64,000 nucleotides of DNA, from NCBI GenBank assembly GCA_964551335.1, contig CAZKCO010000011.1:124001-188000 (forward strand), read 5' to 3'. The notes under the pieces are model-generated. The model was given only the letters and a program-made list of their open reading frames with translations. It made no database searches and was not told where the DNA came from. The position numbers were made by a program, and so were the translations under genes. This stretch comes from Tunicatimonas sp964551335 (GTDB taxonomy: Bacteria > Bacteroidota > Bacteroidia > Cytophagales > Cyclobacteriaceae). Shown piece by piece: positions 54,189-62,401 of the stretch. Positions within the stretch are counted from its first letter, which is position 1. Every line of letters begins with the position of its first letter.

Positions 54189-54834
54189 TGGTAATCTTTC
54201 TGAGTGCTTGCAGGTTTTCAGTTCGGTTAAAAATGGCTCGGACAGGAACGCTAAAACCAGAAAGAACCTGACTGGAGATAGTACCCTGGCCGGTTTTCAA
54301 CAGTAATTCGTAAGCACCGTCTTGTAATACGTACTGTTCCACTACCTCTTTTTCGGGGTCAATAATCCAATACTCAGGTATACCGTGGGCTTCGTAGTCT
54401 TTAAATTTTACTCCGCGGTCGTTGGCCTCAGTACTTTTAGAGAGCACCTCAACTACCCAGTCGGGAACAGGAAACTTCATCTGATCTTCGGTAAATTGCT
54501 CAGCTTTCTCATTAGAGAAATAGCAGATGTCGGGTTCATAATCGTTACGGGTCAACGTAATCAGGATTTTCTCAATACCAACAAATCCCAGATCGTGCAG
54601 GTCTACATACGTACTTACTAATTTAGCCAGTAATAGATTCGCTTGGTTATGCCGTTTTTTTACCGGAGAGTGCGTAAAAATTTGTCCGTTAATAAACTCG
54701 ACCTTTTGTTGCTCGGTCATTTCATCGTAAAACCGCTCTCTTCGCTTTTGCTCTTCCGCCAAAGCGGCCTGCACTTTCTGCATAATGAGACTAGCCTGAG
54801 GTTCGGCTAGCACTTGCTCTACTAAAGTATGCAT
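54181..54834 (-). CDS. Uma2 family restriction-endonuclease-like protein
   Basis: A 217-residue Uma2 protein. The core is VEFINGQIFTHSPVKKRH, YEPDICYFSNEKAEQF (catalytic Asp) and PDWVVEVLSKSTEANDRGVK (Glu/Lys). The N-terminus adds a helix-rich extension (VQAALAEEQKRRERFYDEMT). Its role is unknown; it is a distant paralogue of the protein at 40653. Confidence 0.82.
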   Translation of the reverse strand: MHTLVEQVLAEPQASLIMQKVQAALAEEQKRRERFYDEMTEQQKVEFINGQIFTHSPVKKRHNQANLLLAKLVSTYVDLHDLGFVGIEKILITLTRNDYEPDICYFSNEKAEQFTEDQMKFPVPDWVVEVLSKSTEANDRGVKFKDYEAHGIPEYWIIDPEKEVVEQYVLQDGAYELLLKTGQGTISSQVLSGFSVPVRAIFNRTENLQALRKITTS

Positions 54835-54899
54835 ACGCTAATCGTTTGAAAAGTCTCGGTTAATTTACAAATTACCCGCTTCATTATAACGTACCACTC

Positions 54900-55790
54900 A
54901 TGTTATTTCGTTTCCTGCCTCTTAGTCTGCTCATTTGCTTCGCCTGTGCTCAACCCTCTCCGTCTACCCTGGTTGAAGTAGAACAGATTATTCAGGATCG
55001 ACTAAACGAAGTAGAAGGTGACTTTGCCGTAGCATTTCAGAGTCTGAGCAATCCCGAAGATCAATTGCTGATCAACGCGCGGGAGGAATTTCACGCCGCC
55101 AGCACCATGAAAACCCCGGTGATGCTAGAAGTTTACAAACAAGCTGAAGCAGGTACATTGAGCCTGGACGATTCGGTGCTGGTTAAGAATGAGTTCTATA
55201 GTATTGTGGATAGTAGTACCTACTCTTTGTCTCCTGACGATGATTCTTACAGTGAGTTGTACGAGCAAATCGGCACCCGGCAAAGCCTACGTGATCTGGT
55301 CTACCACATGATCATCTCCAGCAGCAATCTGGCTACTAACATCGTGATTGAATTGGCGGGAGCCGACAAGGTCACCCAAACGCTGCGCGATATAGGGGCT
55401 AACGATATTCAGGTACGACGGGGAGTGGAGGACAGTAAAGCCTACCAGCAGGGATTGAACAATACTACTACCGCCTACGACCTGATGCGGTTATTTGAAG
55501 CCATCACCCAACATGAAATCGTTAGTGCTGAGGCTAGTCAGGCCATGATTGATATTTTGCTAGATCAGCGTTTCAATGAGATGATTCCGGCTCAGTTGCC
55601 CGATGATGTAAAAGTGGCGCACAAAACCGGTTGGATTACCGGCTTGCACCACGATTCGGGCATTGTCTTTTTACCCGACGGAGAAAGCTACGTACTGGTG
55701 ATACTTTCCAAAAACCTAACCAATGAAGATGCCGGAGTTCAGGCCCTGGCCGACGTTTCCAAAGTGATCTACGACTACGTAGCCCGTTAA
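54900..55790 (+). CDS. Class A beta-lactamase-fold serine hydrolase
   Basis: A 296-residue exported protein, probably a lipoprotein (LLICFACAQPS). The three active-site motifs of the fold are present: S68-T-M-K71 (HAASTMKTPVML), S-x-N (MIISSSNLATN, about 141-143) and KTG (VAHKTGWITGLHHDSG). This is either a beta-lactamase or a related serine peptidase/esterase; the sequence between motifs is typical of environmental class A relatives. Drug resistance cannot be inferred from sequence alone. Confidence 0.82.
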   Translation: MLFRFLPLSLLICFACAQPSPSTLVEVEQIIQDRLNEVEGDFAVAFQSLSNPEDQLLINAREEFHAASTMKTPVMLEVYKQAEAGTLSLDDSVLVKNEFYSIVDSSTYSLSPDDDSYSELYEQIGTRQSLRDLVYHMIISSSNLATNIVIELAGADKVTQTLRDIGANDIQVRRGVEDSKAYQQGLNNTTTAYDLMRLFEAITQHEIVSAEASQAMIDILLDQRFNEMIPAQLPDDVKVAHKTGWITGLHHDSGIVFLPDGESYVLVILSKNLTNEDAGVQALADVSKVIYDYVAR

Positions 55791-55799
55791 AATAACCAT

Positions 55800-55848
55800 A
55801 TAGGCACAGTAGGTCACATAGATCTTCTATTGTGTTCTATGTTCCTAT
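55800..55848. repeat. Palindromic array after the beta-lactamase-fold gene
   Basis: The arm 55800-55822 is near-complementary to 55826-55848 over 23 bases, with a 3-base loop. Words like TAGGnnACA repeat at 8-10 base spacing, a looser version of the other arrays. It lies just after the stop of the hydrolase gene and before the adenosine deaminase gene, where it could act as a terminator. Confidence 0.65.
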
Positions 55849-55928
55849 CTGGTAATCTCACTAAAGAAATTCGCAAAACTATTGGCTGTTGGTTGAAAAG
55901 TTACCAATTTTAGCCAGCTATTCACCCT

Positions 55929-57494
55929 ATGCCAATATTTCCTGCCGCGCGTACGTTTCTGCTCTTAGCCTGGCTGCTACCTATGCTACTGGCTTGCAAA
56001 ACAACTCTTCCTACAAGCGAACAGTCGAGTATTTCTGGTGTACCTGCCTTTGCTGATAAAGAAGCTTACCTGGAAGCTCGCCAGCAGTACGTCCGGCAGG
56101 ACTCCGCTCTCTCGTTCGAGGCCGATATTGTGCTGAATGATAAAGAGAAGCAAGCCAACCAGAAGCTAAAGGCAATGCAGAAGAAAATGTTGGATCATTA
56201 CAAAGAAACGAACTTCTTTCCTCCGGCCCGGTACTTCTATCAGTCCAAAGAACATATCGAACAAACTAAATTGTACCACTTACTTCGTAAGATGCCTAAA
56301 GGCGGCCTATTGCACCTGCACCCTTCGGCTAGTGGCGATTTACATTGGGTAGTGGACCGGGCCCTCACTGAGCCTGACTGTTACGTTTTTTGGGACGAAA
56401 ACTCTAGCGAGCATATCAAGGGAGAACTGAAATTCTTCCGACAAGGAGGTGAACCTGCCGGATTTCGGAGCGTTACCAAGTTGAATCAGCAAGTAACGAG
56501 CTTCGCCGACTCACTATACGATTTGCTGACGTTTGACCAAGACATGAGTAAAGATTCGGTGGATATTTGGGGAGCGTTTGAGGGGCATTTTACCCAGTTG
56601 GGTGGATTCTTCTATTACCAGCCCATCTTCCGCGACTACCTCACTGCCGTATTTGATACGTTGATCGCCGACGGAGTACAGCACGTGGAGCTTCGGGCGG
56701 GAATTTCTTCCCAACGATTATACGATTTAGATCATCCTGTTGGCTACTACACCGCCGATACGATGGTGCAGTACTACCAGGATGCTCTGCAGCGAGCACG
56801 GCAAACCGATCCGGATTTTACTCTTAAACTAATCAAGACTAATCTTAGATTTCGCTCATTAGAAACCATTCAGCAGGATGTGGTACAGGCTTTTCGGTTA
56901 CGGCAGCGCTATCCGGACTTCATTAAAGCCTACGATTTAGTGGCCGAGGAAGATGAGGGGAACTCTACCCTACACTTTCTGGATGCCTGGCTTATGTTTG
57001 ATTCGCTACGTCAGACCTACGGAGTAGATGTACCGCTCTGCCTGCACGACGGGGAAAGCGATTGGGATCTGGATAATTTGTACGATGCGGTAACGCTACG
57101 AAGCGTCCGGGTAGGGCACGGCTTTAACCTCTATCGCTATCCGGCAGTGCAGCAGGCCGTGAAGGAGCAGAATATCTGTATGGAGATTAATCCGCTCAGT
57201 AACCAGATTTTAGGCTATGTGCGCGATCTGCGGGTGCACCCGGCTATCGGCTACTTAGCGCAGGGAATTCAGTGCAGTATCAGTTCCGATGATCCGGCCG
57301 TATTTGGCTACAATGGAGTAACCTACGATTACTGGACGATCTTTCTGGCCTGGGAGTTAGACCTTCGCGCCCTGAAAAAACTAGCTATGAATTCTATCAC
57401 CTATAGTCTGTTGTCCGATGCCGAAAAGGAAGTAGCCTTCCAAGTGTGGGAGCAACGCTGGAATGACTTTGTTGAAAAATGTCTAAAAATGTAG
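55929..57494 (+). CDS. Exported adenosine deaminase-like protein (ADGF/CECR1 type)
   Basis: A 521-residue lipoprotein-type protein (LLPMLLACKTT). It has the ADGF-type deaminase layout, with an extra N-terminal helical region (about 45-120) and then MPKGGLLHLHPSASGDLHW (metal His pair), VAEEDEGNSTLHFLDAW (substrate Glu), LCLHDGESDWD, VRVGHGFNLYRYP and ISSDDPAVFGYNGV (metal Asp). It should turn extracellular adenosine into inosine, releasing ammonia. Being surface- or periplasm-located fits the next gene, a NUP-type nucleoside protein. A period-8 palindrome follows the stop codon. Confidence 0.85.
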   Translation: MPIFPAARTFLLLAWLLPMLLACKTTLPTSEQSSISGVPAFADKEAYLEARQQYVRQDSALSFEADIVLNDKEKQANQKLKAMQKKMLDHYKETNFFPPARYFYQSKEHIEQTKLYHLLRKMPKGGLLHLHPSASGDLHWVVDRALTEPDCYVFWDENSSEHIKGELKFFRQGGEPAGFRSVTKLNQQVTSFADSLYDLLTFDQDMSKDSVDIWGAFEGHFTQLGGFFYYQPIFRDYLTAVFDTLIADGVQHVELRAGISSQRLYDLDHPVGYYTADTMVQYYQDALQRARQTDPDFTLKLIKTNLRFRSLETIQQDVVQAFRLRQRYPDFIKAYDLVAEEDEGNSTLHFLDAWLMFDSLRQTYGVDVPLCLHDGESDWDLDNLYDAVTLRSVRVGHGFNLYRYPAVQQAVKEQNICMEINPLSNQILGYVRDLRVHPAIGYLAQGIQCSISSDDPAVFGYNGVTYDYWTIFLAWELDLRALKKLAMNSITYSLLSDAEKEVAFQVWEQRWNDFVEKCLKM

Positions 57495-57581
57495 TGTTCA
57501 GGTGTTCACGTATTCAAGCGACCGTCGCACGGTGTTCAAGAGCAGAATTACCTGAACACATGAATACCCGAACACCAAAGC
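57494..57581. repeat. Palindromic array of a degenerate 8-base word, copy 2 (ADA-NUP spacer)
   Basis: Left arm: three 8-base units from 57494 (GTGTTCAG, GTGTTCAC and a third to 57517), then a spacer CGCACGGTGTTCAAG at 57526-57540 that matches 29000-29014 of copy 1 at 13 of 15 positions. Right arm: inverted units of the form nnGAAnAC at 57551-57576. The right arm is also nearly identical to copy 1. It begins on the last base of the deaminase stop codon. Confidence 0.82.
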
Positions 57582-57614
57582 TATAACACTCTAACACCAA
57601 AACACCCCCGTAAT

Positions 57615-58712
57615 ATGCGCTTATCTGTACTTCTATTACTTCTGATATTTTCTGCCTGCCAACCGGAAAACACTACCGACCCTGAACAAACGGAAGAACC
57701 TATTCCGATTAAAGTAGTAGTAGTGACCATGTTTGAGCGGGGCGAATCTCAGGGTGATCAGCCGGGTGAATTACAGTATTGGGTAGAACGATTTCCCTTC
57801 CCCACCGTCGTTGATTTTCCCCAGGGTTATCGTGACTTGCATTTCAATGAAGAACAGGGCGTGCTAGCCATCACCACCGGAGTAGGTAATATTCATTCGG
57901 CAGCTTCTATTATGGCGCTGGGTATGGACCCACGTTTTGATCTGACGCAAGCCTACTGGGTGGTAGCCGGTATTGCCGGGGCCGATCCGGAAGATATGCC
58001 ATTAGGTTCAGCGGCCTGGGCTGAATGGCTGGTAGATGGTGACCTGATGCACGAAATTGACGGTCGGGAAATTCCTGCCGATTGGGAAACCGGAATTTTT
58101 CCCCTTCGCGAAACCGAGCCTTTCCCTACAGAAACACCTAATCCGGAAAGTGGGGCGGTATTCCAATTAAATCCATCACTTACCGAGTGGGCCTACCAGC
58201 TTACCAAAGATACGCAGCTGGAAGACAGCGAAGACTTACAGCAGTTGCGTAACCGCTACGAGAACTATCCTCAGGCCCAGCAGCCGCCATTGGTACTAAA
58301 AGGTGATCATGTCGCGGCTATGACCTTCTGGCACGGTAAAATGCTAAACACCTGGGCCAACCGCTGGGTTGAGTACTGGACGGAAGGAGAAGGCGAGTTT
58401 GTTACCTCGGCCATGGAAGACACTGGCACGGCCCAGGCACTACAATTTCTGGATAACGCCGGAAAAGTAGATGCTAACCGCCTGTTGGTGCTGCGAACCG
58501 CCAGCAACTTCACCATGCCGCCGGAAGATATGACCGCCGCCGAAAGCATGAAAAATGAAAATTCCGGCTACTCGGCCTACATCCCATCTCTCGAAGCTGC
58601 TTATCAGGTTGGAAGTGAAGTAGTAAGATCATTAGTAGAAAACTGGGAGCAGTATCGCAACCAGCTGCCTTCGGTAGAAGATTTGGAACCAGGCATGAAT
58701 CAGCCTAAGTAA
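57615..58712 (+). CDS. Exported purine nucleoside permease (NUP) family protein
   Basis: A 365-residue lipoprotein (LLLLIFSACQPENT). It belongs to the NUP family: KVVVVTMFERGES, ITTGVGNIHSAASIMALG, WVVAGIAGADPEDMPLGSAAW, TFWHGKMLNTWANRW and TASNFTMPPEDMTAAES. NUP was named for yeast nucleoside transport, but the fold and motifs resemble nucleoside phosphorylases and no membrane helices are present, so it more likely binds or cleaves purine nucleosides. It follows the adenosine deaminase, which supports a purine nucleoside role. Confidence 0.85.
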   Translation: MRLSVLLLLLIFSACQPENTTDPEQTEEPIPIKVVVVTMFERGESQGDQPGELQYWVERFPFPTVVDFPQGYRDLHFNEEQGVLAITTGVGNIHSAASIMALGMDPRFDLTQAYWVVAGIAGADPEDMPLGSAAWAEWLVDGDLMHEIDGREIPADWETGIFPLRETEPFPTETPNPESGAVFQLNPSLTEWAYQLTKDTQLEDSEDLQQLRNRYENYPQAQQPPLVLKGDHVAAMTFWHGKMLNTWANRWVEYWTEGEGEFVTSAMEDTGTAQALQFLDNAGKVDANRLLVLRTASNFTMPPEDMTAAESMKNENSGYSAYIPSLEAAYQVGSEVVRSLVENWEQYRNQLPSVEDLEPGMNQPK

Positions 58713-58883
58713 TTTGACTTCCATTCTTAAATTTTCTGAAAAACAAAATAATATTCTGAAAAGTAATATACTCTCAAATGTAATATTAACTTTCAGGAAT
58801 GATTAGCCGATTTTTCCCTCTAGAGTTTTCTTCCATTAATCAGAATTTCTGTAATATCGCACCCAAAACCTAATCTATACGTA

Positions 58884-61800
58884 ATGAGAAAATTTCTACT
58901 GATTTTAGTCTGCATTTGTGGCTGTACCCTCCAGTTAGCCTGGGCTCAGGGAACTACTACTTCCAGTATGAGCGGAGTAGTTACTGACGATAGCGGAGCA
59001 ACTATTCCGGGAGCCAGTGTGCAAGTAGTGCATACCCCTTCGGGTTCGGAGTATATCAACGTTACCAATGAAACCGGATACTTTCGTATACCCAATATGC
59101 GGGTGGGCGGTCCTTATACACTAACAGTTTCCTTCGTAGGGTACGAAGACTTGGTACAGGAAGACATTTACCTGGATCTAGGGCAAACTTTTGACGTAGA
59201 TGTAACACTACGCGAATCGGTCACCCAATTACAGGATATCGTGGTATCTGCCGGTGGTATTATCGACGGTAACCGTACCGGCGCCGAAACCAACATCGGG
59301 CGAGAGCAGATCATGACGCTGCCTACGGTAGATCGTTCCCTAAACGACTTCACGCGCCTAACTCCGCAAGCTAACATCACTCCGGGTGGTGGTATTTCTA
59401 TTGCGGGGGTTAACAACCGCTTCAATACCATTTATATTGATGGAGCCGTAAACAACGACGTGTTCGGGTTGGCTAATTCGGGTACTAACGGCGGCCAAGC
59501 CGGTATCTCGCCTATCAGTCTGGATGCGCTAGAGCAGATCCAGGTAGTGGTTGCTCCTTACGACGTTACTCTAGGAGGCTTTGCCGGAGGGGGAATCAAT
59601 GCCGTGACCCGCAGCGGTAAAAACTACTTCGAAGGTTCAGCTTACTACTACTTTCGCAACGAAAAATTAGCGGGTAAAACTCCGGGCGATATTCCTGACG
59701 ACGAACGAACCCGTTTGGCTCCGTTTTCAGTGAATACCTACGGCTTCCGCTTGGGCGGCCCTATTGTGAAGGATAAGTTGTTCTTTTTTACCAATGTAGA
59801 ATTACTGCGCGAAGAAGAACCCTTTCCGTTCATTCCTCAGGAGTACGAAGGAAATGCTACCGCCGCGGATTTGAATCAGTTGGTGGGCTATCTGGATACG
59901 CAGTACGGCTACGATCCGGGCGGATACCTGAACAATATTCAGACGCGCAACAGCGACAAGGTGATTGTGAAGCTAGACTGGAACATCAATCAGCAGCATA
60001 AATTAACCGCCCGCCACAGCTACGTGTTCGGTAACACCGATCGGCTTAACCGGCCTACCAGTCGCGATATATATTTCTTTAACACCGGAAATGCTTTCCC
60101 TACTACTACCAACTCTACCGCCCTTGAGCTGAAAAGTAGTTTCGGTAACAATTTCTCCAATAACCTCATCTTAGGATACACCCGCGTTCGCGACGATCGG
60201 GAGCTGCTCGGCGCACCTTTCCCGAAGGCTGAGATTATTGACGGCCCGGCGGTAATTCACGTGGGCACTGATAACTTCTCTTACTCCAACATCGTATTTC
60301 AGGATGTTTACACGCTGACGAATAACTTCAACTGGTACACAGGAAAGCATACGTTCACCTTCGGTACTCACAACGAGTTTTTTGAAATAGAAAACCTGTT
60401 TACTATTTTCTCTACTCCTCGCTACTTCTACAATTCATTAGATAGTTTCTTAGGTGGTGATCCCGCCTTTGCTCTGTTCGGCCACGAGCAGTTGGCCCCC
60501 GGTCAGTCCGAGATTCGTTTGGGCGACGATGCCAGCAACCTGGGACCTACGTTTAACGCGTTGCAAATGGCGTTTTACGTTCAGGACGAAATTCAGGTCA
60601 GTAGCGACTTCAAATTAAATATCGGGGTACGGGCCGACATTCCGGTCTTCCTGGAAGATCCTCCGTTAAACAATACCCAGTTTAACCAAGAAACTGTTCC
60701 GCTGATTGAGCAGTATTACGATCTGAAAGGCGCTCGCGCCAGCAAAACTCCCGCTACCCAAGTGCTATGGAGCCCCCGGGTAGGGTTTAACTGGGACGTA
60801 ACCGGTGATAAAACGACGCAGTTGCGCGGTGGTGTAGGAGTATTTACCAGCCGGGTACCCTGGGTATGGCCCGGCGGCATGTTTATCCGCAATGGGTTAA
60901 ATAGTTCGTCTGTTGGAGTATTTGGCCCGTTTTACGCTACCCCGGATGAGTGGCGAGACAACCTAGCCAATACCTCAGCGGGGCCTTCCGGTGATGTGGA
61001 TTTGTTTGTAGAAGATTTTAAGTACCCGCAGGTGTTCCGTACCAATATTGCGGTCGATCAGCGGCTCCCTTGGGGATTGATTGGATCAGCCGAGTTTATG
61101 TACACCAAAACGCTCAATAATATCAGCGTTAAAAACGTCAACTTGGAACCTACCTTTTCGGGGACTCTAGAAGGTTCTCCTGATGACCGCCCCATCTTTA
61201 CTGGTAATAGCATAGACGACACTTACTCATTTATTTCGCTGGTAGATAATACCAACGATGGCTATACCTGGAATGCTACCGTGCAGATTGAAAAACCAAT
61301 GACGAACGGGTTTGGTGGTAGCCTGGCTTACTCCCTAACTCGAGCCGAATCCTTGTTTGACGGACTAGGGTTTATTAACGCTACCAACTGGCGGCAGACT
61401 TTCAGTTTAACCGGAAGAAACGATCCTTTGCTAGGACGATCAGTGTTTGATGTCGGCTCTCGTATCACAGGGGTACTCTCGTATCGTAAGGAGTACTTAA
61501 ACAATTTCGCCACTACCATTTCTGTTTTCTACAACGGTCAATCGGGCGAACCTTTTTCTTACGTGTATCGAGGAGGAGATGCCTTATTCAATGAGGATGA
61601 TCAAGGTTTTGAGCGAGCACTAGTTTACGTCCCCAATAACGCTAATGAAGTTACCTTCGGTACGCAGGGAGTGGTTGATGTGATTGATAACCCGGATGGT
61701 AGCCAGACCGAAATTCTGGGTGGGGTGCCGTTTAGTGAGTCAGAGCAGCAAGCGATGTACAATGCCTTTGACAGTTACGTAGAAAACGACGAATACCTAA

Positions 61801-62180
61801 GCGGACGCCGGGGGCAGTACGCCGAGCAGAACCAGTCGAGAGTTCCTTTTTCCAGTGTGTTTGACGTAAAAATACTACAGGACTTCTATATCACTACGGC
61901 CAATGGACGCCGCCACACCCTACAGTTATCGCTGGACATATTCAACTTCAGTAATCTGCTGAATAGCGATTGGGGGCGACGGTACTTTGTTGGTAGTGGC
62001 GATAACCGTTACGTGTTTGAGTTACTTCAGTTCGAAGGATTTGAGTACGAAAATGGAACGTTTACCAACCGACCGGTTTTCTCCTTCAGCGATCCGGGCG
62101 ATCCGTGGGATGTAAACCAGTCGCCTACCGCCGAGGGTTCACGATGGGCCGCTCAGGTGGGCTTACGCTACACTTTCTAG
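58884..62180 (+). CDS. TonB-dependent outer-membrane receptor with carboxypeptidase-regulatory-like domain (Oar-like)
   Basis: A 1098-residue receptor. It has a signal peptide (MRKFLLILVCICGCTLQLAW) and an N-terminal carboxypeptidase-regulatory-like domain (SGVVTDDSGATIPGASVQV). A plug domain follows (VDRSLNDFTRLTPQANITPG, FNTIYIDGAVNN) and then a long barrel ending in an aromatic residue (AAQVGLRYTF). No SusD partner is nearby, so this is an Oar/peptide- or nucleoside-type transporter rather than a polysaccharide-utilisation system. It follows the nucleoside genes by 171 bases, in the same direction, and may import their substrate. That link is inference. Confidence 0.9.
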   Translation: MRKFLLILVCICGCTLQLAWAQGTTTSSMSGVVTDDSGATIPGASVQVVHTPSGSEYINVTNETGYFRIPNMRVGGPYTLTVSFVGYEDLVQEDIYLDLGQTFDVDVTLRESVTQLQDIVVSAGGIIDGNRTGAETNIGREQIMTLPTVDRSLNDFTRLTPQANITPGGGISIAGVNNRFNTIYIDGAVNNDVFGLANSGTNGGQAGISPISLDALEQIQVVVAPYDVTLGGFAGGGINAVTRSGKNYFEGSAYYYFRNEKLAGKTPGDIPDDERTRLAPFSVNTYGFRLGGPIVKDKLFFFTNVELLREEEPFPFIPQEYEGNATAADLNQLVGYLDTQYGYDPGGYLNNIQTRNSDKVIVKLDWNINQQHKLTARHSYVFGNTDRLNRPTSRDIYFFNTGNAFPTTTNSTALELKSSFGNNFSNNLILGYTRVRDDRELLGAPFPKAEIIDGPAVIHVGTDNFSYSNIVFQDVYTLTNNFNWYTGKHTFTFGTHNEFFEIENLFTIFSTPRYFYNSLDSFLGGDPAFALFGHEQLAPGQSEIRLGDDASNLGPTFNALQMAFYVQDEIQVSSDFKLNIGVRADIPVFLEDPPLNNTQFNQETVPLIEQYYDLKGARASKTPATQVLWSPRVGFNWDVTGDKTTQLRGGVGVFTSRVPWVWPGGMFIRNGLNSSSVGVFGPFYATPDEWRDNLANTSAGPSGDVDLFVEDFKYPQVFRTNIAVDQRLPWGLIGSAEFMYTKTLNNISVKNVNLEPTFSGTLEGSPDDRPIFTGNSIDDTYSFISLVDNTNDGYTWNATVQIEKPMTNGFGGSLAYSLTRAESLFDGLGFINATNWRQTFSLTGRNDPLLGRSVFDVGSRITGVLSYRKEYLNNFATTISVFYNGQSGEPFSYVYRGGDALFNEDDQGFERALVYVPNNANEVTFGTQGVVDVIDNPDGSQTEILGGVPFSESEQQAMYNAFDSYVENDEYLSGRRGQYAEQNQSRVPFSSVFDVKILQDFYITTANGRRHTLQLSLDIFNFSNLLNSDWGRRYFVGSGDNRYVFELLQFEGFEYENGTFTNRPVFSFSDPGDPWDVNQSPTAEGSRWAAQVGLRYTF

Positions 62181-62201
62181 CCGGAAGGAATAAATGAAGA
62201 C

Positions 62202-62253
62202 AAGAAAAAGAGGCCGTCTCATAATATGAGTTATGAGACGGCCTCTTTTTCTT
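62202..62253. terminator. Perfect 23-bp stem hairpin with repeat core GAGGCCGTCTCATAA
   Basis: 62202-62224 and 62231-62253 are perfectly complementary with a 6-base loop and A/T-rich outer ends, so it can terminate in both directions. The same core recurs as a second hairpin at 63799-63834. Confidence 0.85.
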
Positions 62254-62284
62254 ATTACTCCCTTCATTCTGATCTATTTTGCCG

Positions 62285-62401
62285 CTATATAGGTTGCCAG
62301 TTCGATTCCCTCCTTCGGTAATACGAATAGGTAATCGAATCTTCGTCAATAACCATCGCTGATAGTGGGTAAAGTTCTTTCCCACAGCTCTTATAATGCA
62401 T
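62285..62401 (-). CDS. Short ORF overlapping the peptidase stop (hypothetical)
   Basis: A 38-residue frame (start MHYKSCGKELYPLSA, end NWQPI) begins at an ATG overlapping the M20 peptidase TAA (TAATG), the arrangement used for translational coupling. It has no family resemblance and could be the remnant of a longer gene. It ends before the strong hairpin at 62202. Confidence 0.3.
   Translation of the reverse strand: MHYKSCGKELYPLSAMVIDEDSITYSYYRRRESNWQPI

Noticed and set aside
57615..58712. Calling the NUP protein a membrane transporter
   Set aside because: Despite the family name it has only a lipoprotein signal and no membrane helices.
62305..62325. T-loop-like GTTCGATTCC suggesting a tRNA
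   Set aside because: The flanking bases cannot form the 5-bp T stem, and no anticodon arm or acceptor stem is found.
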